64,000 bases of DNA from Chytridium lagenaria (Eukaryota > Chytridiomycota > Chytridiomycetes > Chytridiales > Chytridiaceae), in contig JAHLKC010000009.1 of NCBI GenBank assembly GCA_025449115.1, positions 372,001 to 436,000 of the forward strand. Direction: 5' to 3'. The notes below the pieces were generated by a model, which saw only the letters and a list, made by a program, of their open reading frames with translations, did no database searches and was not told where the DNA came from. Below are positions 59,805 through 64,000 of the stretch, one piece after another. Position numbers and translations under genes: made by a program. Position 1 is the first letter of the stretch; each line of letters begins with the position of its first letter.

Positions 59805-62326
59805 ATGAACAACTGGTGGGTCAATACCGATGAAAGGGCATGGCATCAATATGTAAGTCATTCAAAACTACACACTCTATCCTCCCCTCATGCATTCTCC
59901 GCGTTCATGTACTCATCCTTACATTCATTCTTTGAAACACTTCAGTGCCAGCAACCCTCAATCATCAACGGCAACGAAACTTTGACCACAGCAGTGCCAA
60001 CTGCCCCCCCAACATTTTATCAGGTGACCCTCTCATACAGGACCATCCCCTTTACTCACCCCCAAACAATAGTCTCAGCTCTTAGACATCTTTGCCGACC
60101 ACGGATTATACACCACCGCTATCAGCACCCCTCCTTTAACGGCTTCTCCGGTGTCCGAGGTACGTCCATCACTGCAAGTGATTTCGACTCCGACCCTAAC
60201 AATTTAACCAACATCAACCTCCACCAGCAATCCATCTGCGTCGAGCCTACGAACAACTACTCGTTTGAGCGCGCCGAATGGGACGAATACGGAGGGCCAT
60301 TATGCACTGATAACTACTGTGAGAAGGTGACTGCAGTAATACACCTATTCATTGCACTCGTTCATCTACTGCATCATTGCACAGAGGCGGGATGGCGAAA
60401 CCATAGACAGGTGCTAATGCATCATTTTTCTTATCCAGAATGCTTTGCATAACTCAAGATTCGATCCAACCGTCGCCACCGTCTACCCGTCTCCACCGTC
60501 GACAAGTGGGAAGGTACATAACAGAATCATTTGCCCTATTTTTTAATTTTTTTTATTCTTTCATTTCGTTAACAAAAAACTTTTCAACTCTCCGACATAC
60601 CAGCATCACTGTGTGGAGCGTCCAACCCGAGACTCGGTCGAGTGCGCCAAATGCATCGCCGACTTGAAAGGCGAAGGTATTTGCTTTGACCATGACGAGG
60701 TAAGAGACCGCATTCCACTGTCTCTTTTAAGGGTTGTGGGGGGTGAACCTTGGTGATGTGTTGGTGTTTGACGAGAAGGTGGCGAAGCCTTAAGCCTTTC
60801 TAATGTACTTTACCTTTGTATTTGCAACAGCAACTCAACGAGGAGATGATCAAAATGATCTCCACCGACCTCTTCCCCGCACTGTTCCAGCATACATGAA
60901 CATCAACGTCGAGAATGTTTGCCGGGCATGTATGTGGCGAATGCTGAAAATTCGTCCTCCTGGAGTACCTCGCCTGATGTCATGGCTGATGTCATGGTAT
61001 CTTACAGCCTCAACCCAGTGATATTCCCTGGATACTGCTCAGGTTACCAGCCGTTGACGCCTCCGGTATTTTTACTTTTATGCTACATCTCGTTAACAAA
61101 ATCTTTTCAAGTCTCCAACATATCAGGATCAATATGTTGGGCTTCCAACGAGAGACTCGCCCCAATGGGCCGAATTTTTCGCTGACTTAAAAGCTCAAGG
61201 TATTTACTTTGACCTTGATGAGGTAAGAAACCGCATTCCACCGTCCATTTTTTTGGGGGGTCATGGTTGGGTCATGCTTGAGATATGTATTGGTGTTTGA
61301 CGAGAACGTGTTGAAGCCTAAAGCCTTTCTAATGTACTTTCCCTCAGGATTTGCAACAGCAACGCGACGAGGAGATGATCAAAATGACCTCCACCGACCT
61401 CACCTCCGCCAAGGCTCCAACATACATGAATATCGACGTCGAGAATGGGTGCACGGGCCGCATAAATGAGGCGAATGCTGATATTCTGTCTTCCTGGGTG
61501 CCTTGCCTGATGTCATGGATTCTTACAGCCTCAACCCAGAGACATTCCTTGGATGCTTCTCAGATTCTCCGCCGTTGACGCCCGTGTCATCTACTAGAGA
61601 CATTGCCCCCACCACCGCACTCATCACTCCCCACATTGCATCTTTGTCCTCCACCGCTACAACCACGGTTTCCTACCCACACCGTCTACAATTCAGCCCA
61701 CCACCCTCAGCGTCAAGAAGAGCACAAAGACATCGACCGCCACCAGGCCTGCTGTCACCGCTTTGAGGGCTGCTTCCAACTCTAGGCAAGAAAGACCAAG
61801 ACAACTACAGTTACAAAAGAAAACTCTATTCAAGCAACGTCGTCTGCGGGTACTGTTACCTCCGCCACCGTTTCCACAAACAAAGGCTCCAAAAGAGTTT
61901 CCACAGGTGACACCGAACCCTCTTCATCGGTCAGCATTGCTTCTCCCGCAAAAAGGCCCGTAAAGAACCCACCGCTTTATCCAACACAAACGCCAACACA
62001 TCCGCTCTTCCCCAACTTCCGATGCCCAGCCCAGCCAAATCCTTTCTGCTCCCAACCCTTTAACAAGCACGCTGACGCCCACACCATCTCCGGTCACACC
62101 GCAACACAAGACCCTGAGACACGATAATACCAAGTACACTTGGCTGACGGGAATCGATATTGTTGCCAAGTACTCGTCGTTTCCGAAGGGTAGGGTTGGG
62201 GAAACCGCAAAGGTATGGAGTCGTGCTTTGTGACCTTTTATGCTAATGTTTTTTATTTTATTTTATTTTGGATTACAGAACGCTGTGAAGAGTGTAAAGG
62301 GTGGTAAGGTTAGCAAGAAGAAGTGA
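59805..62326 (+). CDS. Unknown protein with internal exon duplication
   Basis: Not recognised. It starts MNNWWVNTDERAWHQY, then a GTAAGT donor. Further exons give PSIINGNETLTTAVPTAPPT, QSICVEPTNNYSFERAEWDE, NALHNSRFDPTVATVYPSPP, and then a module present twice: DSVECAKCIADLKGEGICFD (about 60628-60698) and DSPQWAEFFADLKAQGIYFD (about 61150-61221). Each is followed by an intron and by a QLNEEMIKMISTDL or QQRDEEMIKMTSTDL exon. The C-terminal part is Ser/Thr/Pro- and Lys-rich with YTWLTGIDIVAKYSSFPKGR, and after a last intron ends VKGGKVSKKK at 62324-62326. Frame slips near 60890 and 61600-62060 keep the model approximate. The basic tail suggests nucleic-acid or chromatin contact, which is inference. 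Confidence 0.5.
60590..61580 (+). repeat. Intragenic tandem duplication, ~525 bp, of an exon-intron unit
   Basis: Matching landmarks: GAGGTAAG at 60697 and 61220; TTTGCAACAG at 60821 and 61350; GAGGAGATGATCAAAATGA at about 60840 and 61370; TCTTACAGCCTCAACCCAG near 61000 and 61525. The copies therefore include the same intron positions. Copy 1 has acquired a frame break and stop after TDLFPALFQ. Confidence 0.85.
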
Positions 62327-63774
62327 TGGCGTTGATATCGTATTTTTTGGGTTTTAGGCGTTTGTGGTATTATTGTACTTAAATTTTGGTTTTTTTATCG
62401 TTGCGGGATGGGGGGAATGTTTGTGATTGATGTGTACATGTGTACAAATTCCTTTTCGTTTTTTTTCTCCCTATGATTTCTTGGTCTTTGGTTTTAAATT
62501 TTATTCTTACATTTTGCTTTATTCATATAGAAGGGTTTACCTTTAGTTTTTTGTGTTGTTTTTGTTTTGTTTTCTTGTTTTCGTTGCGGAGTAATTCACA
62601 CTCTTGCCTTGTTTATTTTTTATTTATTTTTTTTTTTTTCATCTTTCAATCCCAATGATCATACCGATGGGTATATGGTGCATTTTGTGAATTATTTTTG
62701 ACGCGTCGCGCTCTTCTTTTCGACGCGTAATAATTCTGGTGCTTTTCTTTTTAATTTATTCTTATTTTATATTTGCTTTCTTGATTTCGCAAACAGTTTT
62801 TCTTTGGCTTATTATTTTATCTTTTGTTTATGTTTTGTTTTCTGTACCTTTAGAAGTTTTTTACACTTCTGCCTCGTTGAATTTTGTTTTCATGTGTGTT
62901 TTGGTTTTTTGTTCTTTTGTTCAACCATTTCATGATTATAAATATACAATCAATTTTCATTTTATATGAGCCTCTGGGATCTTGCTCTATTTTTTTGCCG
63001 TGTTGTTTGATAAAAGTCGGTCATATTGGTCAGTGTGGTGTAGGTACTGTTGCGCTGTATAATCTATGATACCTGGGAGAAGTCGACGGTTTGTAATGAT
63101 CGAAAATCAGCTCGTTGCGTAGTTTTCGACGGTGTTTATAATTTGTGGTGTAAGCATTTAACGTGAGGATAGATGGATGGATTGAAGAGCTTACTTGAAT
63201 TTTTAAAGAGTCCATGCATGGTATAGGCTCTTTTTGTTGACAAGTCCAATATTGTTTGTTTACATACATCGGAGTTTGAAATATTATTTATGTCCACAAA
63301 TCGTCAATGGCGCAGCTTTGGCCAATGATAAAAAATGAAAGGCCGAATACCACGATAAATATCTGAATTGTCAGATTTCTTGAACAACAAACCCCCCTTC
63401 ATCGCTTCCAGCTCGCCTGACGGCCTTTCCTGCCCACAACCACCTACGATACCTATCTGCCTGCTTCGTACATTCTTTCTCGTGATCTACCCCACAAGAA
63501 CATTTACACGCAGACTCACCCGTGATCTACCTCACAAGAACATTCAAACGCAGAGTCACTTACACAACAACAGTACATTCACAACAATAATAACACCTAC
63601 CAACTGTATTCGACTGTGATCACCCAACAATACAGACGCAGACACACTCACACACCAACAGACCAACAGTACATTCTGCTATAATAACAAGACCTACCAA
63701 CTGTGTTCGACTGTGATCACTCAATAACACACACTCTACTTCTCACCACCACTAACCACCCCTCAGTACTCTAT
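62327..63774. other. T-rich intergenic region
   Basis: About 1.4 kb with many T runs (62340-62960) and no supported gene. Towards the right edge, short direct repeats occur: CGTGATCTACCCCACAAGAACATT (about 63481 and 63521) and ACCTACCAACTGTATTCGAC (about 63595 and 63693). Confidence 0.5.
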
Positions 63775-63782
63775 TATATAAG
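63775..63782 (+). promoter_or_regulatory. Putative TATA box
   Basis: TATATAAG lies upstream of a pyrimidine- and CA-rich leader, a candidate 5' UTR intron (GTAAGG near 63881 to ATTACAG near 63955), and an ATG at 63972. The order fits a promoter of a plus-strand gene that continues past the window. Confidence 0.4.
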
Positions 63783-63971
63783 CCTCTTTGAGAGGGACAC
63801 TTCCTCCACGCATCCACTCTCTATTGCATCAACATCAACCATTCAAGCTCAGTACCCACAGAGTGTTCAACCTTTTCACAAGGTAAGGTCTCAAGACGTC
63901 AATCCAGTGTTTTGAAGTAATTAATGTTGACAACCAACTTATTGCTCATTACAGTCAGTTATCACCGCAGC

Positions 63972-64000
63972 ATGGTTAGTAGATCCTTTGATCTCTCGAT
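63972..64000 (+). CDS. Possible gene start at window edge (partial)
   Basis: An ATG follows an ATTACAG acceptor and opens MVSRSFDLS to the window end. Only 29 nt are visible, so no product can be named. GTTAGT directly after ATG could instead be a splice donor, as with the tiny first exon in STI1. Confidence 0.3.

Overview
This is a fungal nuclear window. The evidence is many short GT-AG introns (mostly 50-110 nt), fungal plasma-membrane and cell-wall families (a WSC-domain sensor, an Sho1-like SH3 membrane protein, a secreted DOMON protein), and no bacterial-style operons. Three genes point to a flagellated (zoosporic, chytrid-like) fungus: an ARMC2 orthologue, a PCM1-like gene and a TALPID3-like gene, all families tied to centrioles and cilia in other eukaryotes. 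The species cannot be named from the sequence.

Layout. 1-1428 (-): co-chaperone STI1/HOP, cut by the window edge. 1964-5458 (-): ARMC2-like armadillo protein. 5619-6679 (-): SAP18. 8250-13064 (+): PCM1-like, followed head-to-tail by 13443-20337 (+): TALPID3-like. 21570-23936 (+): polytopic membrane protein with an SH3 domain. 24646-25596 (+): secreted, probably GPI-anchored DOMON protein. 26471-27343 (-): small SRPBCC/Bet v1-fold protein. 28389-29920 (-), 31974-33009 (+) and 36618-39187 (+): disordered proteins of unknown function. 33576-35697 (-): PLP-dependent aromatic amino acid decarboxylase. 40564-42350 (-): WSC sensor. 43491-45427 (-): biotin gene BioF (AONS). 45739-49239 (-): DUF4436-like membrane protein with repeat-swollen introns. 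50086-51993 (-): mitochondrial-type phospholipid scramblase (Aim25/PLSCR). 53665-55624 (-): protein with tandem SUMO-interacting motifs. 59805-62326 (+): unknown gene containing an internal exon-intron tandem duplication. A new gene may start at the right edge.

The stretch from about 46 to 59 kb is much richer in repeats. It holds intronic minisatellites, a 0.5-kb cluster of short GC-rich hairpins with about 133-bp periodicity, an AT-rich microsatellite tract, a satellite of about 148 bp, and diverged direct duplications.

A technical point affects the whole annotation. Genes recognised by homology repeatedly lose frame by one base, usually at short homopolymers (ARMC2, PCM1-like, decarboxylase, WSC, BioF). 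The likeliest cause is uncorrected long-read indel error, so spans below are given for the inferred gene and breaks are noted. No tRNA, rRNA or CRISPR array was recognised.
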